60,000 bases of DNA from NCBI RefSeq assembly GCF_037975245.1, contig NC_092580.1, positions 11,005,501 to 11,065,500 on the forward strand, given 5' to 3'. The notes under the pieces are model-generated. The model was given only the letters and a program-made list of their open reading frames with translations. It searched no databases and was not told where the DNA came from. The stretch is from Apostichopus japonicus (lineage: Eukaryota; Echinodermata; Holothuroidea; Aspidochirotida; Stichopodidae). Every line of letters starts with the position of its first letter. Position 1 is the first letter of the stretch. This document shows positions 44,361-56,463 of the stretch, in pieces. Position numbers and translations under genes: made by a program.

Positions 44361-47300
44361 CAATATCCTTGGATGATATTCAACACAATTTGACCAATTT
44401 TGTAACATATTTACAAACACTGCATTTGAGGCCATACCCAGCGGTATGTTTTCAGATAGAGTCTCGTGCTGCATTCGAGGAACCTACCCTAATTGTTTGT
44501 GTGTTAGACTACATAGTCCAGTCGCTTTTTAAACTGATGAGCATCAGCTGTTTAAAGGGTCATTCCATCCCAAATTAAAGAGTGTTATAGAAGTACCAGC
44601 TGAACTGATGAGAAGTAAGTGTACAACATTTCAACATTATTAAGTTTGTGCCTAAAGTGATACTTTAATGTCCCCCAAGAGGTGTTTGTGTTTCTGCATA
44701 TTGTTGAAGAGCAGCAGTGAGTGGTATTGCTAATGAATTGTTCTTTAAAAGTCTCCAAGTAGGAGTTTTCTCGTCTCTTTTCTGTCGAAAGAATGGAGCA
44801 TGTTGTAGCCGCTGACCGAATTATGTTGCATCCCAGTAGATGCTTGTTTGTACTAAACCAATTTAAATCAACTTTACATTATTTTATTATGTAGGTAGGT
44901 TTCCCTGCACCCAAAAAATGAGAGGATTTTTTATTTTTTTCCCCACAAATTTGTGCACATCCAGTCTGGAGAACGTTCAGAGTTTGTTGCAGCTGGAACA
45001 ATAAGTACCACTTCGGTGTTGAATCCAGTTCAGGGATACACTTTACACAGTAAAAACAGTACATCAACCTAGTGATACACTTCACACAGTAAATACAGTA
45101 CATCAACCTAGTGATACACTTTACACAGTAAATACAGTACATCAACCTAGTGATACACTTTACACAGTAAATACAGTACGTCAACCTAGTGATACACTTT
45201 ACACAGTAAATACAGTACATCACCTACCGTTGGTCAGGACGAGAATCTATCAATACGTGTAACATTGAAGATCCCATCCAAGATTTTCCTACAAAGTTAA
45301 TCTGTGGATAAAAACACCTATATTGTGACATTAACAGCAGTAAAATTATAGAGGAAGCTAGATCATTGTGGAACACAAACAACAAGCAGTCAAAAATTAT
45401 AGAGCAGTCTAGATTAATGTTTCATGTTTACTGTCACTGTTGTTGTCTTTTAATTATGTAAAACACCAGTTCACAGTACGTTAGGTAGAGAGAGTTTGAA
45501 CTTGACTGTTGCAAAGTGTTAGCCACTGCTATACTAGTTTTAACAAGGGAAGCAAACATTGAAAGAAAGGAGTGGAAACAAAAGTCATCAGGGGGCCAGC
45601 CCGTTTTCACGTTGCCGATTTCACTCCCATGTACCTCTTACCAGTTCGTAATGCTGGGCTAAGGACGTTTTGTGGGGAAACCCCCAGGATATAGCTTAGT
45701 TACTTAAAACACTTTGAGACTGTAAGTTAAGTGTCAGGCTATGATATGTCTGGTATATTTGTATGTTAGGCTAAAGAAGGCCGACTGTGCTATGAGGTAT
45801 AATTTTTTTTGTTAATAAAAATAAAATAACAGAAAAGTTATTATTTGTAACCCAAAGTGTATGTGACAAGAGATACTGGTGGGACAGGAGCAAATTATGC
45901 AGAGGTATGTTTTGATAGCATATGAAAGAGGTCAAGGCACTTGCCGTTGCCATGGCGAAGCAGGAAATGGTGCCAATGACGTCAAAATTATTAACTTTAC
46001 CAGCTGTTCATTTTATCATCTGTCCAGGTGGTATATATATTAGTCAACGTCACAGGAATGTTTCAGTTTGAGGGCATTCATGCAGAAAGAAAGTGTCATT
46101 TTAGCTACAAAGCTCCCATCATTTATTAAATTTCTTCATTGCTGACTTGTAGATTTATGTTAGGCAGTGCTTGTTTGTGTAGTGTAGTGTAGGCCTATAC
46201 CTAATGTTACACAGGGTTCTATCAAATGCCCCCACCCCCAATACTCTGAATACCAGCTGTCACCAAAATGCTTTACAAAGCTGTTGATATAACTTTTACA
46301 ATATAACAAAATAGTGGATTGACCAGTGGAATGTGGCACAATTTTATCAGGCGAATATTTCACTTAAACCTCCTACAAGGGGTTTCTCCCTCTGAGCTTC
46401 AAGGGGTGGGTCTCCAATGGTGCAAACGGGCTCAAGGGGTCAACAGATTATCTGAAAAGGTTGAAAACTTGGCCATTTACTCAAGAATTATTTCACAGTA
46501 TGTAAACGAATGTCATGTAATGCTGGACAATTATTTAAAGGGGTTTGCTAGCTCAAAGTTTGGTTCAAGTGTGTTAATATATATATCATGAAGGAAGACT
46601 GTTTCTTTCTGGAACATTTTGGTTTTAAAATTCTAAACTGTCAAAATCGTTATTGAGTGAATGGCATTTTGATGCCCACAAGGGACAAATTGGACAAAAT
46701 TTAACTCATCTGCTCTACATTTAATAGTCAGATAGATTACATTATTTTAAGTTTTGAGGAAGTTGTATGGCAAGGAATCATAACGCCTACTGGCTTTCTA
46801 GTTTTGTTTTGTTTCTATTAACATATCGAGAGCATTCCTTGTTTCTTTTATTGCTACGCAAAGGTCAGGGAAGTTATCGTCGTCTTCTGATAAAATGTTT
46901 CGAGAAGTCGTCGTATCCGTATTATCCATTTGGACATTATCCCATCACACCAAAGATAATTATTCGTAAACCTTTCCTGGTTTAAATAATTGGGTATTTC
47001 AAATGCAGAATACTGGTATGAATATCACAGTGATAGATTTCATTTGACAGGTTCTTATAAGAGTTTTAAAAAAAATCTCTTGTATAAAAAAAATGTAAGA
47101 AAAAGCCTCATTTTAGGATCCTTCATTGGAAAGATTCCGTTTTTGCCATATGCAAGATACAAGCTATGTATTTTTAATTTAATTTTCACCTTTTATACTT
47201 TGTGTTGTGCCTCACCTCGTGGTGGTGGTGTTGGGGGGGGTGGTGGTTTGGAGAAAGATGGGTTTTGCATGAGGTGCAGCAGATTACCAGGGAATTGTAA

Positions 47301-49279
47301 CATGGGGAAGTTTAGACTTTTCTGGTGCTATTTTTTTTTGCTTTGAGATACATTGTCTGCAAATGTTGTTTTCGAGATCAAAATGATGATAAAAGATTGG
47401 CTTTCACTACAGTCATCATACACACTGAAAACGCACACTTTAGTCGGCCACAGCTATAGGGTTTAATTTCTTTCAGATATTGCGCAGACATCCAGCATTA
47501 TTTCACTGAGGTCGTTCCCAACGACAAACATTATTTGTCCAGCGAGGTCAATGCTTATAAACGGAAGATATGCGTGAACGAACCGTGCTGATTTAGTTTT
47601 AACAAGATTGAATATGATTATCATATCTAGACAAAGCAAACATAAAGTCACATTGAGCTGTTTATGGAAACCAGTCATCGAGAAGATTGAATAATTGTGC
47701 GTTCAATCAATCAATCTGATGATAGAAAATAGTCATTTAGCTTGAGATTGGCCACAGATAGGACCTATCTGTGTACACACACACTTGCACAAACCTACCA
47801 CCTTATTTCAAATTTAATTAGGCTTTTGGTTCACTCCCTATGTCTATGTCCCCTTGATGATGCAGCTGTTGGACCCTAATGATTGTAGAGTGGGAGGAAG
47901 GATGGGGGGCAGGGGCGGGGGAAGGGGGACGGTTGTGGTAGGAACTTTGCCAAAAAAAAATTGTTGGTAATTAATTGATACTATGCCTAGGATACAATAT
48001 TCAGTCTACAATTGTTCATCTTACCTTGTACGTTATCCTCAAAAACTGTCAAGATTTGGTATATTGTTGAGTCTGGAGACTGAACAAAATCTGAACAATA
48101 ATACCATTACTACGTTTAATATTTTAGTCACCCTAATATTAAACAGTTTCTCACAAATGACCAAATTTCCTCTTCATTTCATATTCACCTACCAATAACT
48201 TTTCCTTCCTTCCACTACCCCCTTGCCTGGACCACCTCCCCCCCCTCCCTCTCCATGACACATTTATATTGCTGATAGTTACTCTGCCTTGTATATTTTA
48301 CCAAAGTTGACGTTTATCATTATATAAGCGCATTGAGACCGCCTCAGGTATATTGCGCCCTATAAGAATCTATTATTATGCCTCTCGTATCAAATATTAA
48401 CAGTATCTTTGTTCTCATCAACTTTAGTGAAATTAACATCCTTTTTGTTTTTTCTTCTTTCTGGTTTTCCCTTTCTGTTCCATTCCCTTTTCCGTGATTT
48501 AGATTTTTTTTTTTGAAATGCCTCGTTATTGTGCTAGATTATAGTTAATAAATTATCGTTGATTTCTCAATAATTTTCATATATATAGTATTGTTTCTTT
48601 TTTATAAACTTTAAATGATAATGTAAGTTTTGAATTTGTACATATACATGATGGAAAGAGACAAAAAAAAAACTGTTTTCTTTGGAATTTATATTTGATT
48701 AATTTTTACTTAACAATTTTTTTTTCTTCTCTCTCTCAAAAATTCATGAGCCTATTTGTCTGTGCTCTTAATATGATGACTCGATATATATTGTTTTGTC
48801 TGAATGTACTATTTGAAGATTACTATTATTATAATTATGCTCAATATGCCGACTGTCATTATCAGAATGAAGCGTTGAAAATTATTTCTGTGTACTTTTT
48901 TGTGTTATCTTGTAAGAATGTGAAATAGCAATATACAATTTGAACAATCAGCAATGAATATACTGCAGAACTTCTTATTTACTTATTTATTTTTTGATTT
49001 TTTGATTTTTTATTCCATGCCAGATGTAAACACCAATCAGTGCCATGGTTGATAGCGTGTTTGTGTTTGTGTGTGAATGTGTGCGTTTGTTTTGACCGAG
49101 GACTTGAACAAAAGAATTCCAGGTCCTCGGTTGTGATTTCTATAGAATCACCACGTCCTCGGAAGAATTCTATTGTATGGGGTATTGTTAAGGTTAGGGT
49201 ACGTGGATTTGAACAATGGAAAATACAATGTGGTCCTCGGTTGGAATGTAATACAAACATGTGTGGGTCAGCATGTGTG
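44361..49279. other. Intergenic, no supported gene
   Basis: AT-rich. It contains a 39-bp tandem array (45030-45222), G-rich patches (47219-47245, 47890-47930) and a hairpin CACAGATAGG-A-CCTATCTGTG (47753-47773). A SINE/LINE-like tail occurs near 48320-48380 (ATAAGCGCATTGAGACCGCC followed by TATTATTATG). Confidence 0.5.
45030..45222. repeat. 39-bp tandem repeat, about 4.5 copies
   Basis: The unit contains ACATCAACCTAGTGATACAC and ACACAGTAAATACAGT. Copies are nearly identical. Because 39 is divisible by 3, it creates a repetitive minus-strand frame (13-residue period) that should not be taken as a protein. Confidence 0.92.
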
Positions 49280-50545
49280 TGTGAGGCCCTGGCTTGTAAA
49301 CACCATAACTCACAAACCATATGGTGGAGAAACTTTATATTGGGGACGCAGATGCAACCTTTTTGAGTACCAGAAACAAAGGTCGTTTGAGGGCAAAAGT
49401 CTGAAAACCTTGTAAACCCAATAACTCAAAAAGTGAAGCTAGGATTTAACTTCATACATTGTATTGTAAGATCGATGTTATTTGAGTACAAGGTGCCTGT
49501 TGTTTCTACGGAGGTCAAAGATCATTTAAAGTCAACAGAGGTCAACAATTAGAAAACCTTGGCAACGCAACAACTCCAAATGTAAAGCTGGGATTGAACT
49601 TCGAACTTGAAATGTTTTATGCGCTATAAATACTTACACAATCCTTATTGTTTTCTCTGGATATCGATGGTCATTTGAGGTTTAATAAAGGTTGAAATAT
49701 GATGCTGTGTAAACATCAACTCCAATAGTAAAGCTTCCATGAACTTAAATGAGTACAATAATGTTATTGTATTTGAAGAAATGTGACTTGAGATCAATGT
49801 CTGAAAACCTTGTAAATAAAAGACTACAACTGTAAAAGTTTTGCAAGAACTTCATATTGTGGTAATCCACTTTTGTGACATGCAACCCCTTTCGTTATAT
49901 GTGGCGGTCAAAGGTCAATTGGGATCAATAGAGGTCACAGTGTGTAAACCTAGTAAGTACCATACCTCCAAATCTAGGGGGCACAGCACTTAATTAGGGG
50001 GCTCAAATGTTATTGGTTAATGCCATCCTGGAGGAGGGGGCCTAAGGGGAAGGGGATGTTCCCCTCCCCTTTGAGAAATTTTTGATTAAATAAAGAGTTC
50101 TTAGGTGCAATCTGGTGCTATATTTTGCAACTTGAAGTAACTTTATGTTCAAGAATTTTCGGGCTTAGTCCGTCCGATATTTATGTTTTTAATTGAGGCA
50201 GATAAAGTTTTTGTCTGAGTATTTTGTTTAACACTAAATATCGCATCTGGGGAGGGGGGGGGCACGATTTATTTGGTAGGGCACGATCCCCTCCCCCGGC
50301 CACCCCTTGGCGACGCCACTGTCCATTAAGTTCATCCTTAGGTATGATCTTCCATCTTGGTGAGTACGAGAACTAGCGTATCTTTGTGGCAGTCAAGGTA
50401 ATTTAAGGTCACCGAAGGTCCGACAACCTTGAAAGCTCTACAAAGCCAAAGGTTACGTGTAGATGAACCCTCGGTAGAGTTCAAGTGTATAGGTCCACTT
50501 GAGTGCAAACACCTTGGTGATCACTCGATGTTCAAAAGTTAATTG
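49280..50545. repeat. Decayed tandem repeat (~100-150 bp units), interrupted by another repeat
   Basis: The word TGTAAAC/CAACTCC after AAACCTTG recurs at about 49289, 49411, 49559, 49709, 49810 and 49944. It is accompanied by GAACTTCATA and AGGTCAAAG(G/A)TCA-like words (for example ~49510, ~49907). The region 49975-50325 looks like an insertion: G/C-rich ends, ending GGCGACGCCACTG, related to ~26985-27240. The tandem pattern resumes from ~50330 to ~50540. Confidence 0.55.
49975..50325. repeat. Inserted dispersed repeat related to ~26985-27240
   Basis: Both loci contain a G-rich stretch followed by CCCCT(C/T)CCCCT-TGAGAAAT and then a T-rich body. The right end carries GGCGACGCCACTG, a hAT-like terminal sequence in reverse, but a matching left end is not visible. 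Confidence 0.45.
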
Positions 50546-50934
50546 AAATATGTGCAATTTTACATCGTAAAAGACTGCGTTTCACGGGTAAAATCATGCT
50601 GCTGTCGGGTGTCGTCCCCGAGGGTTTCCATTGCCTAGTGCCTCTTATACAGGGTAGGCAAAGCGGGTAAGTAATAGGCGAAACAAGGTGTAAATTAAAG
50701 ATGTGTAAGGAGTCTTTTGCATCGTGATCGTTAATTTTGTTTTCTGTGGCTACGGCCACTGAAAAAGGCGGCAGAATATTTTAGATGGCGCTATTAAGAA
50801 ATTATTCAATCTACATTAAACACTTTTGTGATTTATCCATTATTTTGTTTACGCCCTCTATTTCGTTTACCAAATTAATTTGAAGTGACATTAGCGGGAA
50901 TGTGAGCCGACATCGAGGGACTTGAGTAGCAAAA

Positions 50935-51064
50935 TGTCTACACGCGTTGTGTTTGACGTGCGGGCTTGTATTATAACTTCACGTAATGGGAATTTTTGCA
51001 AATCTTCCAGGAAATTGTATGCCTATTCCATATTTCCTGATGCTGCATCGCGGTGTGGCATGAT
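50935..51064 (+). CDS. Possible first coding exon, weakly THAP-like
   Basis: ATG TCT ACA CGC opens a frame that reaches a consensus donor TG|GTAAGA at 51064/51065, with a stop just inside the intron. The encoded ~43 residues include Cys 12 and the stretch SIFPDAASRCGMISQW. That is loosely reminiscent of the F-x-FP-D-x-x-R...W segment of THAP zinc fingers, but the usual C-x2-4-C spacing is not clear. No downstream exon could be linked. It could equally be chance. Confidence 0.2.
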
Positions 51065-52332
51065 ATCACAATGGTAAGATTATGTATCTCTTCTTAGAGA
51101 CCATCTCCATATTTTAAACTGTCGAACGTGGCACCGGAAGGCTTAAGCAATGTAAACAGAAAACAGCTTAAAATAAATATCCGATGTACGCGTGGCACCA
51201 GACATAAGTATATGCATTAGACTACCGGGAGTATTAATTTACATCGGTGTACTTCACAAATGATCTATGCCAAAGTGAGGGAATGACGTCATAATTTCGC
51301 GAGGGCGGTGTGCACTTGTATTGAGGGGGAAAAAATGTTGACATTTTTATCTCCTTAGTGAGACAAGTCATATCAGCGGCTGTGCTAGAAATTTATTTAT
51401 GGCTTCTTTTTAAGACGGATTTTAATGTGTAATACATTAGTGGTTAATCGCGTGGTATATAACTTTTCATGCACTTCCCACTGGTAGGTTTACTTATGTT
51501 ATTAGGTACAGAGTTGTGTGTGACGTAATGTAGTTTTTTCTTTTCGTCCGAAAGAATGCACGTCTGCGATTAGTTTAGCCTCAACAGTTTAAAGGATCAC
51601 AAACCCAAACCTAAATGTTACCACTACTAGGTATGACGCAAGTTACACCTGCTCTAAATGTACCCGGGTCATCTAGAATTGTTCGGTGGAGAAGTGGTTG
51701 GTCGAGCCTGAGTGGAGCGTACAGAAGTGATTGGTGTTGGCTAACGTTTTATGGTTGGTTTGACTTTCTCAACACATTCGTAAATACAAGGTTTGGAAAG
51801 AGGCAAATTGATAATGTCCGTTATGTGGATTTAGAATGTGTTATAAGATAAGATAAGAGAGCAGTATATTAGTGTCAATCGGAATGAATATGAAACTGAG
51901 AATGAATCACCATCACCCCAGCAGAAAGAATAATCGATCGTTTCACTTGAGTATTCTTGAGATTACGTAATCGATCTGCCTTGGTCGTAAAATGACCTCT
52001 TTTTACCAATTAGTCTGCAACGCCTGCCACATATTTTTTCTTCTATGAGGGTCTTTGTGTGAAAGCTATATGATTAACTACACTGTAGACATAAACATAT
52101 TTCCACACAGTGTATATACACAATGAGCCTAAAGGTGTTAAGAAGCTATGCAGGCTAATCTTAGAGCCTGAGGTGGATTTACGACCGTGGTATAGGTCGA
52201 TTACGTAATCACAATACTTTCCTAGCTATAGGGTGCTATAATTGGAGCCAATAAAGCAGATCTTTAAACTGGGTTGCCACACAGACTAGACTAGATCTAA
52301 GTTATAATGCTCATGAGCTGAATAAGTCAAAA

Positions 52333-52356
52333 CAGGGAGTTGTTAACAACTTCCTG
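52333..52356. repeat. 24-bp palindrome CAGGGAGTTGTT/AACAACTTCCTG
   Basis: A loopless palindrome with one mismatch. Same arm as the hairpin at 26467-26494. Confidence 0.85.
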
Positions 52357-52615
52357 GTCAAAACACAATCCCACTGTAGAGCAGCAGAATATACTGAGGG
52401 CTAAACAAAGCCATTCGGCAGGCTGAAAGATTCCAGGTTGGATAAATGTTTTCCCAAGCCTGGTTCCTTTGGTGAATGGTGGATGGTAGATGACATCCTG
52501 GGGTAATCTACCAGACGGAATGTCAAGTGATCAACTTGGTCACGTTACTACTTCTAACTAGACAAGAGCAGAAGTGTTTTCCACTGTCATGGACATCCGA
52601 TATTATGCATTGGAT

Positions 52616-52933
52616 CAGGGGTTCCCTAACTGGGGTGCATGAACCCCGTGGGGAGGGGGGGGGAAGTCCATCCCAATGTGTTCATGAGACGTTTCTAAAA
52701 GTCAAAACTAGAGTACTTTTTGTTGAACTCAAATCTGATATATCATATAATTTAGTAATGTAAAAAAGTCGTACCTATCGACAAACTCCACAATATTACA
52801 CTATGAACTTGATCTTTTACGAAGCACTGTCATGCGTATTGTAGTATAATAATGACTCAGATGGTGTCTCGAAAAGTTGAGGGTTCGTGGACAACTCTGA
52901 CATCCACAGGGGGATAAAGTTAGGGAAACCCTG
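52616..52933. mobile_element. hAT-type MITE, different family
   Basis: Left end CAGGGGTTCCCTAACT, right end AGTTAGGGAAACCCTG (inverted, one mismatch in 16). Perfect 8-bp direct repeats CATTGGAT lie at 52608-52615 and 52934-52941. 318 bp, with a G run near the left end and no transposase. The ends resemble hAT/Charlie-type termini. Confidence 0.9.
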
Positions 52934-53464
52934 CATTGGATGAAGCTGTATTTCTTGGCCGCCTGATAACTGAGATTAACTGTTGCACTTATGCAGAAAA
53001 CAAAGTACCAATTGATGTGTGTACACGGACAAATTAAGCCCTGTTTGAGAACATGTACTCTACCGTGAGAATTGTCTGAGGATATACATAGCGGAAATAA
53101 GAGAATGTGGACTTCAGGATAAGTACAAACCGTCGAATGGGTGCCTGGGTAGTCTTACCAAGCGAGGAGCAGATTGTGATTGGTTATTTGAATGCTTCAC
53201 CACGGGAGATCAAAATTAACTATGGGAGATATGAACATGGACTTTATTTCTGATAACATTGTACGAATTTCCATTGCCGTCGTACGGAACTTTATTTGTC
53301 TGCAACTGCCATCATTTAGCTTATCTATCGGGTATTAAAGTCTAGCGCCCTCGACTTTGTGCCATGATCTCTACCCCACATTGTTGACGCATTCTCGAAT
53401 ATTTTCCAGTGTAAGACGACCAAGTTACGTTAAAAAAAATTGAAAGTGTAATCAAAGTTTGGAT

Positions 53465-53535
53465 AAGAATGGGATTCGAATGAGTAACCTCATCATAAAA
53501 AACCATGCTCTCTACCAGCAGAAGTGCTATTGTTT
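53465..53535 (-). repeat. tRNA-like sequence
   Basis: The minus strand shows an A-box-like TAGCACTTCTGCTGGTAGAG and a T-loop/B-box-like CATTCGAATCCC. The stems do not close, so this is a pseudogene or SINE head, similar in layout to 35970-36053. Confidence 0.5.
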
Positions 53536-54390
53536 TATTCACTGCAGGTAGCCGGGTAACACTGGTATCTTTGTGCTACAGTATACTGGCATAAGCTTAC
53601 CATGTAACGAGGGATCATAGCCAGTTTTATTCAATGCAACCCGGAAACTTATGGCAGCGAAGAAATTTCAAGAGGAATTCGACCTTTTATTTTTGGCTAA
53701 ATGGTTTATAAAACGCGGATTGCCGCTAAGTAAGATCTGGGTATGAAGTTTGCAGAGCACAGGCCTTGTAATCTTTAGGTCATTGGTCAATTGAATCCCG
53801 CTTTAGCTAAACGTTCTTTTGTTCTTAAAAACGTTATAGCTTTTGCGAACAGTTTCTTTGGTTTATGTGAAGTAAAACAGTCGATGCCTTCACAATGAAG
53901 ATTGGTTCATATAGCTTAACATTTCAATATTGCATATGTTTTTAAACCGCATCATTTTGGTTCTTACTCCGTAGGCGCGACTCCCCCTTCCACCCTCTAA
54001 TAACTTTCACAACACGGGCAGCAATTTTTCAACATACGACGAATATTGATCTGAGTTTCATCCCCCCCCCCCTTTCCGTGTCTGAGTCCTTGAGTCGAGT
54101 GCCGTTGTCGGGGTCCTCGTGTCCAGGCAGACTTGTATAGTGAATGCGTATTCGTATTCTAGCATAGTTACCTGTACTCGAATTTTGTCCTCGAACTAGT
54201 GGCATTTTCAATAGTAGTACAGGAAGTGAAACCTAATATTCGTACATACGCAGAGTTGTAATTATAATTCATTGGTACTCTTGAGGGATGCATCTATTTG
54301 TAATCGTACTGATGTTTTGTTTTTTCTCGTACCACAAGAACACCCATGAACAAGCCTATAGATTGAAGCTGATATGTACCACAAATCTAT

Positions 54391-54406
54391 GTATATATAT
54401 ATATGT

Positions 54407-54452
<46 letters not shown>
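54391..54452. repeat. (TA)n microsatellite
   Basis: AT dinucleotide tract with GTATATA and AAATATA interruptions. Confidence 0.95.
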
Positions 54453-54455
<3 letters not shown>

Positions 54456-54674
54456 CTTCATTTATCTTCCTTATTTTCACACCATCTGTACATCCATGCT
54501 CTTTCGTTTGACATAAAAGGCAGAAAAAGCAATGATGGTGAACGTTTCCCTAACGTACTTGTCGAGCGGACCTAGTTTAGTTTAGTTTAGTAGAAAAAAA
54601 GGATCAGGAGGGACACTTAAGTCCCCATCAAGGACCCTATCGAGAGAGCAAAAGAAAACTGAAGTCACAGACAC

Positions 54675-55682
54675 TCAGACCCGATTACAATGCTTAAAGT
54701 GCTTGTCCAAAGCATTCTTAAACCCATTCACACTACTTGCAAGTACAACTTCCTCAGGCAAACCATTCCACTTATTCACAACCCTATTAGAAAAAAAGTT
54801 ATGCCGAATATTAATCCTACTATGCGACTTTTGGAGTTTAAGACAATGACCTCTAGTACAACTACTGTTAGCAAACAAGAAAAAGTCGGTAAAGGATAAA
54901 TTGTCGAAACCATACACAATCTTGAAAACCTGGATCAAGTCCCCACGTAACCGCCTAAGCTCCAGTGTGGTGAGATTCAACAGTTGTAACCGCCTATAAT
55001 AAGGAACCCCCTTTAAGGAACTAATCATCCTAGTAGCCCTCCTCTGGACTTTTTCAAGTACTTCCTTATCCTTAGCAAAGTAAGGGTTCCAAGCCTGCAC
55101 AGCATACTCCAGATGAGGCCTAACCAACTGCTTATAAAGCCTAACTACGATGTCCTCTTTCAGAAAACTGAAGTTCCTCTTGATCATACCTAAAACCCTA
55201 TTACCTCTTTTAGCAGCTTCAAGACAATGTTTAGAACGTTGCAGAGATGAGTCAATGTAGATACCTAGGTCTCTTTCAACAGAGACCTCCTGTAACTCCA
55301 CACCATTAAGATTGTATGTAAACTTTTGGTTACTATTACCAATGTGCATTACCTTACATTTATCAATATTAAAAAGCATTTGCCACCCCTGAGACCAGGA
55401 AAAAATCTTATCCAAATCCGCTTGAAATTTCTCAGAATCGCTTTTGGAAGAGACCTCAGAATACAATTTGGTGTCATCAGCAAACTTCTTAGATTTACCC
55501 CAAATATCTCCGTCGATGTCATTAATATAGGCAACAAACAACAAGGGACCTAATACAGACCCTTGCGGAACCCCACTAGTAACGTTCTGCCAAGAAGAAG
55601 CACAGCCTTTAATTACCACCCTCTGTTCCCTATTACCAAGCCAATTCCCGATCCAAGACAGTAAATTCCCTATTACACCCAT
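54675..55682 (-). pseudogene. LINE RT, second part (palm, thumb and C-terminal region)
   Basis: 335 codons with SGVPQGSVLGPLLF (residues ~36-49), the catalytic FADD (67-70) and TKLY, then LGIYID, the conserved LVRPHLEYAVQAWNP, KVQRRATRMI and a C-terminal RHNFFSNRVVNKWNGLP, all typical of CR1/L2/Jockey-group non-LTR retrotransposons. The frame really begins upstream. The initial Met is only where the correct frame happens to have an ATG after the break. Confidence 0.92.
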
Positions 55683-55687
55683 GCTCT

Positions 55688-56323
55688 TCAGCCTAAGTAA
55701 AAGACGCTGGTGGGGAACTTTATCAAAGCCTTCTGGAAATCCAGGAACACAACATCTACAGACCTCTGCCTATTAAGTGAACTTGTTACATCTTCCATAA
55801 ACTCAAGGATATTAGTGAGACAAGACCTTTTTTGACAAAAGCCATGTTGAGACTCTCTGATCAAAGACTGACTGCTGAAGTGACAGACCGTAGACCTTTT
55901 AACAATAGACTCCATGACCTTACAAACTACACTAGTGAGACTAACGGGCCTATAATTACAGGGCTTAGACTTATCACCCTCCTTGAAAATTGGGGTAATA
56001 TTAGCACATCTCCAGTCCCTAGGAACATAACCTTCATCCATAAATTTACTAAAAACCATCGAGAGTGCAACGCAGAAATGGTGTGCAAAAGTCTTCAACA
56101 AATACGGATGGATTGCATCCGGTCCAGAAGCAGAAACATTTAGACGAAGCAGCTCCTTTAAGACAACCTCAACCGAAAATAAGACCGTATCCAGTTTAGG
56201 CCTATCACTGCCCCCCTGAAAATCTGGAATACTACTCGCATCTTCCCTTGTGAAAACCGACACAAAATAGTTGTTCAAAAGATCTGCAAGATCCTGACCT
56301 CCTCCATTACTGTAATTGTGCAC
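55688..56323 (-). pseudogene. LINE RT, first part (fingers)
   Basis: 211 codons with SGPDAIHPYLLK, DWRCANITPIFKEGDKSKP, NYRPVSLTSVVCKVME and VDVVFLDFQKA, the N-terminal RT blocks of CR1/Jockey-like elements. One T appears to be missing in the run at about 55725, after which this frame leaves the family pattern and the other frame (ending 54675) takes over. The left part of ORF2 is absent. Confidence 0.92.
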
Positions 56324-56463
56324 AGTTTGGTATCTTTAAATAAAAAGCTAAAAGTTGATCATGAAAGCCATCACGTGTTTACACAAAAGATTATAATTTG
56401 ACTATAGCGATTTCTTGTTTATGAAGGTGGATTTCTTGTAATTACTCCTTGCAGAAGAACGTG

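Larger units (their letters stand above)
50546..52615. other. Intergenic with possible divergent first exons
   Basis: A minus-strand frame starting ATG at 50759 (75 codons) and a plus-strand frame starting ATG at 50935 (43 codons plus 2 nt, then a GTAAGA donor) point away from each other. Nothing else is recognised. A palindrome lies at 52333-52356. Confidence 0.35.
52942..54572. other. Intergenic, no gene seen
   Basis: Contains a tRNA-like sequence (~53465-53535, minus), a C run (54062-54073) and a long (TA)n block (54391-54452). Confidence 0.5.
54573..56330 (-). mobile_element. 5'-truncated CR1/Jockey-like LINE with (AAACT)n tail
   Basis: On the minus strand the RT domain is followed by a short 3' UTR and a tail of ACTAAACTAAACT repeats (plus 54573-54592). 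RT motifs are intact apart from one frameshift. The 5' end near 56330 is truncated: endonuclease and ORF1 are missing. No clear target duplication was found. Confidence 0.88.

Noticed and set aside
44879-45223. 114-codon minus-strand frame with a Cys/Tyr-rich 13-residue repeat
   Set aside because: By-product of the 39-bp tandem repeat.
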